NCBI GenBank assembly: GCA_028641055.1
Contig: CM054057.1
Span: 327,948,482-328,012,481 of the forward strand
From: Alopecurus myosuroides
Lineage: Eukaryota > Streptophyta > Magnoliopsida > Poales > Poaceae
Direction: 5' to 3'
Length of the DNA: 64,000 nt
Below, piece after piece: positions 22,301 through 32,059 of the stretch; position 1 is the first letter of the stretch, and each line of letters begins with the position of its first letter. The notes beneath the pieces were generated by a model, which saw nothing but the letters and a program-made list of their open reading frames with translations, did not search any database and was not told where the DNA came from. The translations under genes were made by a program, and so were the position numbers.

Positions 22301-24676
22301 TTGATCCTGCAATTTTGTGTTTGTAGAAGGCACCAAATGTACTAGCCAAACGGGTTATATGCATCACTGATAAATGATATTTGTTTTTCCACACTTCACT
22401 TCCATGAATTCGGTTTATAATTGGCCATTCTGCTCTCCGCTTCTTTGTTTTACCTTTCTTCAACTGTTATGGTTAGGTCTACTGACATGCATTCCCACGT
22501 TAACTTTTGATTTCACCGTACATCGTTCTAGCATCCATCTCATACATGTTTGCACTATGTACATAGTTTATTATGGTTGAGTCTCAACTCTCAAGTCTGG
22601 CGATCATACATCTCTGCGATCGATTCCTAACTGCCGAACTCGTTGCAGATGTTCCATACTTGTTCCGGGTGATCTACAATGTGAAAGTTCCTGCTAGAGA
22701 CCATGGGATCTCACCAGTGACAGATGCAGGTAAAACTGTTGAGTATTGTGTACCTGGCTACTTGCTGCCATTTCTAATTGCTGAACTCGTTGCAGGTGTT
22801 CTACCATCACAGGCCATGTCTGCTATGCGGCCATTTCACCCTTTGATTTCAACAGTGAATAATGCAGGTAAATCCCACGTTCTTCTTCCAACATTGGCGG
22901 ACCTCCATCTGTCGCCATTTCTAAACGGCGTACTCGCTAACTCATTGTAGGTGCTCTGTCCTTGGAGGCCATGCCTGCTAATCGGGCATCTCCTTCTGAA
23001 TATTCTATGATCTCAACAGTGGAAAATAGAGGTAAATAACACTTTCTTTTCCGAACATGGACGACCTTCCATCTGCCACCATTTCAAACTGCTGAACTCA
23101 TTGCAGGTGCTGTACCCTCTCCTTCTGAAAACTCTCTGATCTCAACAGTTACAAATGCAGGTAAATTACAGAGTTTCTTCCAAACCTGGTAGAAACCCAA
23201 TCTGCACAATTGGTCCCTGGAATTTCTTTTTTTCTCGAGAAAAAAATGCACTTTTTCAACAGGTTATAATTAATAATAATATTGAATATATTGTGTGCTT
23301 GAGTTATGTCCATGTTACTGTCAGGATTACATCTGCATCCTGCAGCTGTATTCAAAATGTACTGGAAATGTGCTCTTGTTCCAAAATGTGCACAAGTATC
23401 TTTTTTCACTTCCTTACTTGAAACGCTCAATGTGTGTAAGCATTAGGCATGCAATTGGACTCTTAAGGGATATTTTGTTGTTATAATTCTCTTAATCGAG
23501 TAAACCTTAAAATTATTACTTCTTGGACAGGTTCATATAAGCATTTGAGTGGAGAACAATGCTATACTGAAAATTCTTGCCAGGGTTTCAGTCCAAGGAA
23601 GGAACTGGCAACTGTTGGGCAAGGTCATAATCCCAAAAGGCAACGGACAACTCTGGACAACTCTGGTAAGATGCTGAAATATTGGTGCTTGCTTTTATTA
23701 ATAGAGTGTTACAGTTAGAAATGCATTCTTATATCATAGGTGCAATGATAATTTCATGGTATGCAGAAAACTTGTTCAGTGTATTTCACATCTCAAGAAT
23801 TGCATAAGTTCCATCACAAGATGCTTGAGGTTCCTAATTTTATAACAAAATACTTTTTTATATTTTGCTGTAGAAATGACCATTTCTCAGTATTGAGCGG
23901 TATGTTGCGACATACATCGTTCTTGGTTGATGCCTGTGTCTAGTAAATAGACGCATGATCCTAGTAATATAGACGCATGATCCAAAAAAAGTTTAACTCT
24001 ACCATGGATATCCGACTAAGTTACACTTTTGTGAATTGTTTTACTGAATATCATACTGTTCCCTGATCTGTCCTAGAGTTGTATCATTGGTAGTTGGGTG
24101 TTTCCACTTTCTAATAATAGAAGTACTTCAAGCTTAGTAGTACTCCCTCCGTCTCAAAATAACTGACTCAACTTTGTCTAAATATGGATGTATGTATACA
24201 CTAAAACATGTCTATATACATTCATATTTAGACAAATCTAAGTCAATTATTTTGAGACGGAGGGAGTATATAAACCTCACTCCTAATAAAGCCACACCGC
24301 CATCAAAGGTATAGCCAATAGATCAAACTCAATTAAAACAGTGATACTTGTGTCTTACATACTTGAAAGATCATTTGATTAGAGTAGGCACCTTTTCATT
24401 GTAAGGATGGAAGTTTATAATCGTGCCCTTTGTTTCATGAGTTAAATGGAAAACATTACATACCAGTCATAGGTTTGTTGGCAATTCATGCATTTCACCA
24501 CACGATGTGTATGCACGTAATAAGTACTACGGAGTAGTACTATAGGTACTACTGCTATATACAGTAGGTCAATAGCAGGCAATATTTTCGCACCATGTGG
24601 CGCCACCCTGTAAAATTGCTGTCTTGGACACTACTAACAAGTAGAATACTGTCCGGGTGCAGGCGTCGCTGATTGA
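19369..24676 (+). CDS. spliced host gene: CTLH-like N-terminus and exon-repeat tail
   Basis: Sixteen coding exons join in one frame (445 residues): 19369-19658, 19960-20103, 20183-20263, 20338-20381, 20498-20539, 20629-20676, 20946-21017, 21118-21153, 21280-21351, 22172-22243, 22649-22729, 22796-22867, 22951-23031, 23107-23160, 23531-23665, 24663-24676. All introns are GT-AG. From the fourth intron on, all introns are phase 1 and inner exons are multiples of three. The N-terminal part (LGHLTELAKAGRWEEAIEYV, HFLRMHKAIDAI, QTPELKQHM) looks like a CTLH-type helical domain as in LisH/CTLH proteins; no LisH is visible, so it may be N-terminally truncated. GFRPRRHVKRG and KAGKRKQG are basic. Serine/threonine-rich repeats follow (LISTVTNAG, MISTVENRG). 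The tail carries PKRQR and ends GVAD. Skipping the donor at 20264 would keep the 20251-20337 stretch open. The sixth acceptor (20628) is weak; the better CAG at 20614 would break the frame. Function unknown; a nuclear role is only a guess from the basic patches. Confidence 0.62.
22600..23163 (+). repeat. tandem array of about 150-bp exon-intron units in the host gene
   Basis: Acceptors at 22649, 22796, 22951 and 23107 are spaced 147, 155 and 156 bp. Each is preceded by a similar intron end (CTGAACTCGTTGCAG, CTAACTCATTGTAG, CTGAACTCATTGCAG) and followed by an exon ending in a version of ISTVxNAG. A decayed version of the same acceptor region occurs at about 20925-20945, and another near 22130-22171. 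The unit is therefore an exon plus flanking intron copied in tandem. Confidence 0.75.
24143..24266. mobile_element. Stowaway (Tc1/Mariner) MITE, 124 bp
   Basis: The ends CTCCCTCCGTCTCAAAATAA and its near-exact inverse TTATTTTGAGACGGAGGGAG are flanked by TA at 24141-24142 and 24267-24268. This end sequence and TA target define grass Stowaway MITEs. It sits in the last intron of the host gene model and has no coding capacity. Confidence 0.95.
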
Positions 24677-25263
24677 AGGTGAAGCTGAAGAATTGAAGAT
24701 CACCTCTCAGAGTGGGTGGTATCGAGTTCGCTCTTGGTGCTTCTATCTTTGTGAAAGGACCCTCTGTTAGGCTCCGATGCTGTTAGAAAACATATCTGTT
24801 GCCGCTACCGCTCCAGCTACGTTATGCCATGTTAATTGTTAAGTTGTCATGCAACTATCGACCGACCGCCTTCTGTCGTTAGTGCTATTAAACTAGAGGA
24901 ACTTAATAAAACACCATCAATCATGAACCCATAGGATGAATCTTGCTGAAGATTTCGACTGCGCCTTGAATGTGGTTTTCTGTACAGAGAGTATCCCGAA
25001 CAGTGCAGTAGACGGCAGTGTTTGAGGAAAAGGGTGTCGTGGACGACACAAGGAGGTTGACGTTTAGATCCAATTCTATGAGTATGATAGTTTGCAGAAA
25101 AAATCCCATTACCGCCTTTTTTATGCCAGTAACAAGACTTGATTTGCATGATTCGCCTGATTGTGCAAGTGTGTATTAGATCTACTGTAGCAGCAAACCA
25201 ACAGCTCTCATGGTTATTATAGCCATTCCGAATCCGAACCTCGTCGGATAGCAAATGTTAGGA
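24677..25263 (+). other. 3' untranslated region of the host gene and following spacer
   Basis: The last exon continues past the TGA at 24674-24676 without recognisable coding. A usable polyadenylation signal is not certain; the AATAAA at 24905-24910 is the nearest clear candidate. No other gene is seen up to the Mutator-like element. Confidence 0.4.
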
Positions 25264-25275
25264 GCCTTGAAAATG

Positions 25276-26590
25276 GGGAAACGCTAGGTATCATCCGGGG
25301 CAAGGCATGCAACGTGTCCCCCGGGTCGGGCGACACACGCGTGTGGCTGGGCTAGGCGCCCACCATGACCACCTATCGCTGTACATCTCCACGTGCCTTA
25401 TCTCCTCCGTCTCCTGTCTTCCTCTTCCGTCACCTCCTCTACTTCCTCATCCTTCGCCGTGCCCCCAATCTCGAGTAGGGCAACTTCATGGGCATGGACG
25501 CATGGTGGCCAGGAATCGGGGGCGAGCATCAGCGCGGTGGCGCCGTCCTGCGGGCTCTTATCTCTACCTTCGGGAGCGCCGTCCCACACAACTACGGTGT
25601 GGGCTCCTTCGGTGCCTCGATGCGAGGGATGGCGGCTCCCTTAGCACCACCGCCGACTGAAGGCCACGAAACGACGGCGAGCACTGGCGCGGTGTTGTGG
25701 AATCCTACCTCCAGGAGCACCGCACCATAGCCCCACGATGTGGGCTTCTCCGGGAGCACCGATGCGACGGGAACGCGAGATCGATTGAGCTGCACGCAGA
25801 GAGCATTTTTCTTCTTCTTTTTTTGTTGTTTTTTGGTGCAATTTTTTGTAAGGTTAATAGCAATGTTTTTCTCCCTCCGATGCACATCCACAAAATTATT
25901 GAAGCAATTTTCTTCCTCCGATGATGCAAAACAATTTAATTTTGTGCAAATTTTTTAAAGATTTGCAGCAATGTTTTTCTCCCTCTGATGCAAATCCAGA
26001 AAATTATTGTAGCACTTTTTTTCTTCCTTCGATGATGCAAAACAATTTAATTTTGTGCAAATTTTTGAAAGATTCACAGCAATTTTTTCTCTTTCTGAAT
26101 GCAAATCCCTGTAATTATTATAGCAATTTTCTTTTCACATGCAAATTGTAAAAAGATTTGTTAGCAAATTTGTTCCTCCACGAATACAAATCTATGTAAT
26201 TATTATAGCAAATTTATGTTTTCACGTACTGGAATCTTTTTCTCTCACAAGATGCATTGTAGCAAAAAAATTCTCTTTATCTGATGCTACCGATGGCCGC
26301 TAGAGGTGCTACAAGCGGCATGCACTCATGCTAACAACGTCGTGGATGCCACCCTCCCGGGAGTTCGATGGAGATCCGGTGCCTAGCTGACTGGCTATGG
26401 CAACATGGTCGGGGGACGCGGTGTGCACGGGGGATTTTTTTCCATCCACGGGGTTTCGATGGGCATGGCGGGGTTTTTTTTGTCGGCGAGTTGTGCAGGG
26501 AAAGCCGTGTGTGACGTGTGCGAGGACATGTGTCAGGGAGAAGACGGGGGATCGGGGCTTCCGATCCCCCGGGGACGCTCAGCACGCGCC
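25276..26590. mobile_element. non-autonomous Mutator-like element, 1.3 kb
   Basis: Twelve identical bases, GCCTTGAAAATG, lie at 25264-25275 and 26588-26599, covering the 9-bp target duplication typical of Mutator-like elements. Just inside, the ends are imperfect inverted repeats: left GGGAAACGCTAGGTATC...CCGGGG, right (reverse) GGCGCGTGCTGAGCGTCCCC. The left third (25300-25790) is GC-rich with overlapping open frames but no recognised protein. The middle is an AT-rich tandem repeat, and the right part is GC-rich again. No transposase. The exact end position is ambiguous by up to three bases because the duplication is longer than nine. Confidence 0.65.
25838..26270. repeat. degenerate ~100-bp tandem repeat inside the Mutator-like element
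   Basis: Blocks of the form GCAATGTTTTTCTCCCTC...GATGCAAATCC...AATTATTGTAGCA recur around 25860, 25970, 26080 and 26150. A shorter word, GATGATGCAAAACAATTTAA, is exactly repeated at about 25919 and 26031. Non-coding. Confidence 0.75.
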
Positions 26591-26599
26591 TTGAAAATG

Positions 26600-27334
26600 A
26601 GGCAGCCCATTGTTGGGCTCCTAATAATAGGTGGAAGACTCACGTGACTTGATTACACACCACCACTCTTTGAGCATCTCAACCGCTATTGGAAGCACCG
26701 GTACGAAAACACGTCTACTTGCGGCCCCAATAGCGGCAAAGTTGTCGGACAGGTACCGCGTCGGGAAACGTTGCTACGGTCTTGAACCATAGGGAGGTAA
26801 CTTGGAGTACTAGCACCCGCATTAACCGTGGTCACTTAGGATACCGACGGACGGGTGCCACGTGGCAGCAATTCAGGCATTCGTCACCCCCTCCTTGTCT
26901 CTTCTATGGCTTTCTCCTCCACTACCCTCACTGAATCGCCGTTGCCGCCACCCCGTTTCGCCTCCTCTCCTACCTCCACTGATTCTGAGGTGTCTCCGTC
27001 TTGTTTCTCTGCCATGAATCGTCGTCATTTCGTAGAGATTGGAAGCTCGCTTCCACGATGCTCCCGTCACCAGATTAGTGCAGCGGCCGCTTCCCCAAGC
27101 CGTGTAGCCCGGCCCGTTTGTGTTTTTCCAGTGTCAGCCACTGGTTTTTCTTCGACCGGCAATGCATCGACTCTCTGGACATAAAGCTCCGACCACGACC
27201 ATCTCGCGCCTTCCACGCACACAAGGTGTTTGACGCTTTGCAAAGATTTTTTTTTGGGGATTTTTTCTTAGATAGAATTGGGCTAGGATACCGATGAGAT
27301 GATGATGGCTGGATCATTGTTTCCTTGATAGGAT
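26600..27334. other. spacer without a supportable gene
   Basis: Short GC-rich open frames are present near 26855-27184 but show no recognisable family, splice pattern or start context. It may be the 5' region of the Harbinger relative that follows. Confidence 0.35.
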
Positions 27335-27760
27335 ATGGATAGTGACGATGACATGATGCTGGCCGGCACATTGCTCCAATCCTCTGCCGCTGTCTTTGCC
27401 AAGGTTGATGAGTGTTTGGCGATCGCCAACTTTCTTGTTGGTTTACTCGACGAGACAAATGTTACCCCAAAGATTGGACGTTCGAGGAGGACGAAGAACA
27501 AATATCATCAAAACATGGAGGGTCATTTGATGTTAGTGGCCAACTATTTTGCCGACAAGCCAACACATTGAGAGAAGGATTTCCGGCGAAGCTTTCGGAT
27601 GAAGAAGAAGTTGTTTATGCGCATTATGCACGGCATTCGGGAGAATGACGAAAGCTTCATGTTTAAAAAATATTGCACCGGTATGATAAATTTCTCTTCC
27701 ATTCAGAGAAAACAAGATAGAGATGAGAAGGCTTACCGGCATGCAGATTTTGGCTGGGGA
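27335..27760 (+). pseudogene. fragment of a PIF/Harbinger-type transposase N-terminus
   Basis: The frame from ATG 27335 begins MDSDDDMML. After an in-frame TGA at 27569-27571 it continues DFRRSFRMKKKLFMRIMH, IRENDESFMFKKYCTG. This aligns with the start of the Harbinger transposase on the minus strand at 33220-33651 ([31 protein letters not shown]). Similarity fades after FSSIQ, before the DDE core. No inverted ends could be matched, so only a fragment remains. Confidence 0.7.
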
Positions 27761-28742
27761 AATCTCCTCCTGGAGGGGGGGGATCTTAAACGTCATCATG
27801 TTATGCATCATTGGTATCATCACCAACATCATATCCACTACCAGGAACATCATCCCATTCATTCCATCTCAGCCCACTATAACATCTAGGGTTGTAGCTT
27901 GTGTCTATCATTGGGATCTCTCTATCGGTGTTGATTACCCTATTATAGTTGATGATTTTTAGCTTCATTAGTGAATTCTTGTTATGGGCAGATTGTTATT
28001 CATCCATATATAACGTCTGATCATGATACATATGTTATCTTTTGATTAGTCTGTTTAGTTCTTGAGGACATGGAAGAAGTCTTGTTCCTAGTAATCATGT
28101 TATATTAAATAATATTTAATGGTATGATATTTAATTTTAGTGTCATTCTTCTAGTAATATCATGTGAACGTCGACTACATGGTAATTTACCTTTATGGGT
28201 ATAGGTGAATTCATTGTGTATTTAGTTTCCTTATGGTAGGGTTTCTAGAGTGACAGAAAACTAAACCCCAATTCGCAATCCATTGTACGAGGGAGCGTAG
28301 GATCATAGAGTTTAAGGCTATGGTTAGATTTTTCTTAACAATTTCTTGTAGTTGTGGAAGCTTAAAAGGGGTATAATCACGAGTGTGCATTTTTTCCAAG
28401 AAAGGTATGTGCACTATCATAGGTTCACTCACACAACACTTGTCAAAAGAATGAATGTTAATCAATGGTATGTGATGAAAGTAACTTGGCAATATTCTCG
28501 TGTGTCCCTAAGAACATTTTAATAATCATAAGTAACACAACCGACTTGTCCTTTGCACTAAAAAGTATTGGGACACTTGCTGCAATTATTTCATGGTGTT
28601 TTTATTTATCTGTTCTTAAATTACTTGTTACTACAAAACCCCTAAAAATTTGTCTTACAGTATTTACAATGAAACCTTACTTAAAACCACTTCTCAACAC
28701 CTTCTGCTCGTCGTTAGGTTTGACACAGTTATTTATTAAAAG
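27761..28742. other. AT-rich spacer without recognisable features
   Basis: About 1 kb. Includes a short CATCAT/CACCAA-rich stretch (27790-27870) next to the transposase fragment. Beyond that I see no gene, repeat ends or RNA. Confidence 0.4.
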
Positions 28743-30931
28743 TATTGGATCATATAGCAGAATTTAAAATTTTCCGTCCTACGTAACACACATGATATAA
28801 TACGAAGGTACGTGCCAGGATAGATCTGATTCGTTACCGACACGAAGCGCGGAAGATGTGTCGATGACGATGTCGTTGAAGCCCGATGAAGAGTCCCAGG
28901 GCTAAGCCTAGCGGTGGGACCGTTGCTGATTCCCCGTATCCCACCTTTTGGATCGAGCAGAGTGAGGTTATCATGTGTTACCCCTCTGAGAGTTTGCACA
29001 CATACGTCCGTCAAAATCTTGCAGCGCTTCGCCGTCCATGGCTAGGCACCGCAGGTTTACATTGAGATGGAGAGATCCCAACACATGTGAGAGAGAGGGA
29101 GATATATTAGATCTTGGTCTAATCTAAAGATGATCATCCTCTCCCAATTAGAAGAAGCCCTAAACCAATTAGAGAGTCTCTACTCAGAGGTTCTAATCCA
29201 ATTAGAGATGTTCTAATTAGAGGCTCTAATCTAATTAGACTGGTTCTAATTATAGACTCTAATTCAATTAGAGGATCTCTAATTAGAGTCTCTAATTGTG
29301 TGTGTTAGAGAGAAAACCCCGAAAGCCAATCGTGTGTTCTCTCAATGAAGGATGGCGTGGGATTATATAGTGGGACAAAGAGGGGCGCCTGCCTTGGGGG
29401 GGGAGGTCGGTTTGGCCTCCCCTTCCCTTGGCAGCACCAAGTCTCTTAGGGGAGCTCGGATTGGACTCCTAGTTGGAGTCCACTCCCCCCTTTTCCGTCC
29501 CCCCTTCTTTTTTCCTTTTTGGGGTTTCCTTTTTCTCTTCAAACCAAACATGGAATATTTCCGGGAGAGCTTATGCGTGATGTGTGGGAGCCCTAGAGCC
29601 CACATGCCAGCCCCCAAATTAATGGTGCAGCCATGGGGGCATTTCTGCCCCCCTCTGGCACTTCCCCGCTTATTGGTTTTTGCCCGAAACTCTTCTGGAA
29701 CCAATCCCTATAGATAAAATCATCGAATCTATCTAACAATGTTATAAATATATTATAACATCTCCGAGACATCTCATGCCTCCTTGCACTTGCTCCGTAA
29801 AGAGTGCAAAGTATTTCTCTCTCATAGTAACTTCTCGAAATGACTCCGATTGACACCAGACTTGTTTCTGTGATATCGTAAAGACACCGACCATTACTTA
29901 TTGATGTCAAAAACATATTTCCGACATTCCTGGACATCCCATGTCCTTCATAATCTCTCTTGAATAATAATTTTATCACGTCGGAATACCCCAATGACAA
30001 GCGCTCTCCTCCGGACCAACCAATGCAAACAAAAGACTTTGATGCCTTAAGTGTGTGACCCCTACAGGTTCGATAACTAGTAGACATGATTGGAAAACCA
30101 TTTTCCTAATCAATAATCAACATCGGGACCGTGGACGTCAATATCGATTCCTATAAGTTATACGAAGAAAACTGCTGAACCTGTTGGTTGTTAGGAAAAT
30201 TCCTATTAGTTCGCGATACCAATCAATACCTCTAGATGAGATGAATGATAAGACCATAATTAAACTCTTTAATCACCATATAAAATTATGCTTGATGTCT
30301 GGTATGATTCTTTTTAATCGTTACCATGGTATAGTATCACCATGACTAGTTTCATGTCTTTGTCTACGCAGACTTATTTACCGACGCTATTTCACAGAGT
30401 GGATCTTGGATGTATCTCTCTATTTTCTAGAGGAGTAATTCCCAGTCTTGAACTATCTCGATGATAAGAACACTTTCTATACAATTTAATGTTAGCCTTT
30501 TTGATCACCTAGTTTACGGCGTGATACTTGACTATACTGAAATTATCTTTACGGTGAACATCATTATATATTCTCATGGTCTAAGGAAGCAAACAAAATA
30601 ACAATCTTGTGACGATACTAATTAGCAAAACTAATCTTGTAGTATCTAAACCACTCTGGTCTATCCAGACTCAATGTTGAAACAACAATGTGCTCTCATT
30701 AATATTGATATAACAAATATCCATGACTAGGAAAACACAGTCATCTAATATTAACGAGTTTGTCTGTGAGACAAGACAAAGGGTTATAACAGCGTGTTTA
30801 CGTTTCTACACGTGCATAAGGGTTTTCCTCTGAATCTCATATTCAGTGACCATATCAGTTATAGCATAAAAACATAATACATTAATCATGAAACTACTGT
30901 ATCTTATTGTCTCTTGGGCATACATTCAACA
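28743..30931 (-). mobile_element. solo LTR of an Angela-like Copia element (2.2 kb)
   Basis: The minus strand starts TGTTGAATGTATGCCCAAGA at 30931, close to the start of the Copia LTRs at 43223 and 54664. Near its end it has TACGTAGGACGGAAAATTTT and finishes CCAATA at 28743. The middle shares the word CTGTAGGG/GTCACACACTTAAGG with the 54664 LTR. A TATA-like box lies at 29364-29374. There is no internal region or primer site on either side. AAAAG lies directly left of the LTR and within AAAAAG on the right, consistent with a target duplication with one-base slippage. This is the outcome of LTR-LTR recombination in a full element. Confidence 0.65.
29148..29305. repeat. AATTAGAG-rich degenerate repeat in the solo LTR leader
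   Basis: The words CTAATTAGAG, CCAATTAGAG and TCTAATTAGA recur about ten times in 160 bp, partly as palindromes. It lies downstream of the LTR TATA box (minus strand), in the part that would be transcribed. Confidence 0.7.
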
Positions 30932-31002
30932 AAAAAGTGAATGAGTTATGCCCTAGAGGAAAATAATAAGGTGTTCTATTATCATAACTCACATATATAA
31001 CT

Positions 31003-31035
31003 CACACTCTCACACACACACACACTCACACACAT

Positions 31036-31092
<57 letters not shown>

Positions 31093-31093
31093 C
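31003..31093. repeat. (AC)n/(AT)n microsatellite
   Basis: CACACA runs broken by CT and TACA, an uninterrupted AC run at about 31050-31075, then AT repeats to 31093. Confidence 0.95.
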
Positions 31094-31391
31094 TGGAGCA
31101 TGGGCACCATGGAGCATCTGTTAATTTACCTATATATATATAAGTTGTGTGAGGACGCTTTCCCCGTCGTTTCGATTGCTTTTGGATTGGTGCTTTCATC
31201 CTCCATTTAGTACCTACTCTATTTTCTAATAGATTTCATAAAACATTTTCTCTCTCATGCCTACTGTTCATAGGTGTGTAAGATAGGACTAGATTGTTGG
31301 AATTCTTACTTCATTTTGTTTAGAAGAAGGGTGATGTTTGAAAATTTCAAACTAAAAATAGAGAGTGCAGGATTTACTGTAGAAAAGCAGT

Positions 31392-31467
31392 GGGCCACCA
31401 GGGGTTTTGACCATGCTGCCTTGGGCTGTGGGCCACCAGGGGTTCTGATCATGCTTCCTTGGGTTCG
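31392..31467. repeat. two-copy 38-bp tandem repeat
   Basis: GGGCCACCAGGGGTT...CATGCT at 31392-31429 is repeated at 31430-31467 with four or five changes. Confidence 0.85.
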
Positions 31468-32059
31468 TTCAATGTGAACTCAAAAAACATACTGTATTGG
31501 GTAGGAGCCACCTTGCTGTACTTTGAGCTGGGTGCTTACTGCATACCTTGACCGGGACGTGAATCAGCCAAAGACTATATTGGAGCCGAACACCATATTG
31601 GAGCTTGGCCTCTACGACAAGATGACCTGCTAAGCACTGAACAATATTGTAGCGACTCAAAATTCGAAAATCTGGCCGGTCCGAGCCTGCGTCACCGCGT
31701 GATATTTTTTTAACAGACCACGTGAGAATTTTATAACTGACCACGTGAGATTGATGGCCACGTTGCGTAAAAAATAATCGTGTGGGAATGAATTCAGTAC
31801 TTGGCATACTCAGGTGAAAATGGATTCGGTACTGGGCGATAAAATGATCAGCACGAAGTAAATCGCTCAGTACCAGTCACTAGTTCGATCTATGTAATCC
31901 TCAAGCACCCGCGTAGTAGTACATCCGGCATCCTGATTGACAAAAAAACATGCAAATCCACATGCACTTCCAATCGGTTCAGAACATCCCACCCTAACCA
32001 ACTAAGTACCCTCTATTCAGCACCTCACCCTGACTAAGTACCCGTTATAAGACATGTAA

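Larger units (their letters stand above)
30932..32056. other. spacer with an LTR-start-like scrap and microsatellites
   Basis: At 30938 the plus strand reads TGAATGAGTTATGCCCTAGA, like a Copia LTR start, but similarity dies within about 60 bp. Microsatellites follow. A two-copy 38-bp repeat lies at 31392-31467. Words of the type CAGTACCTCACCCTAACCGACTAAGTACCC flank the Harbinger element on both sides. No gene seen. Confidence 0.45.
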
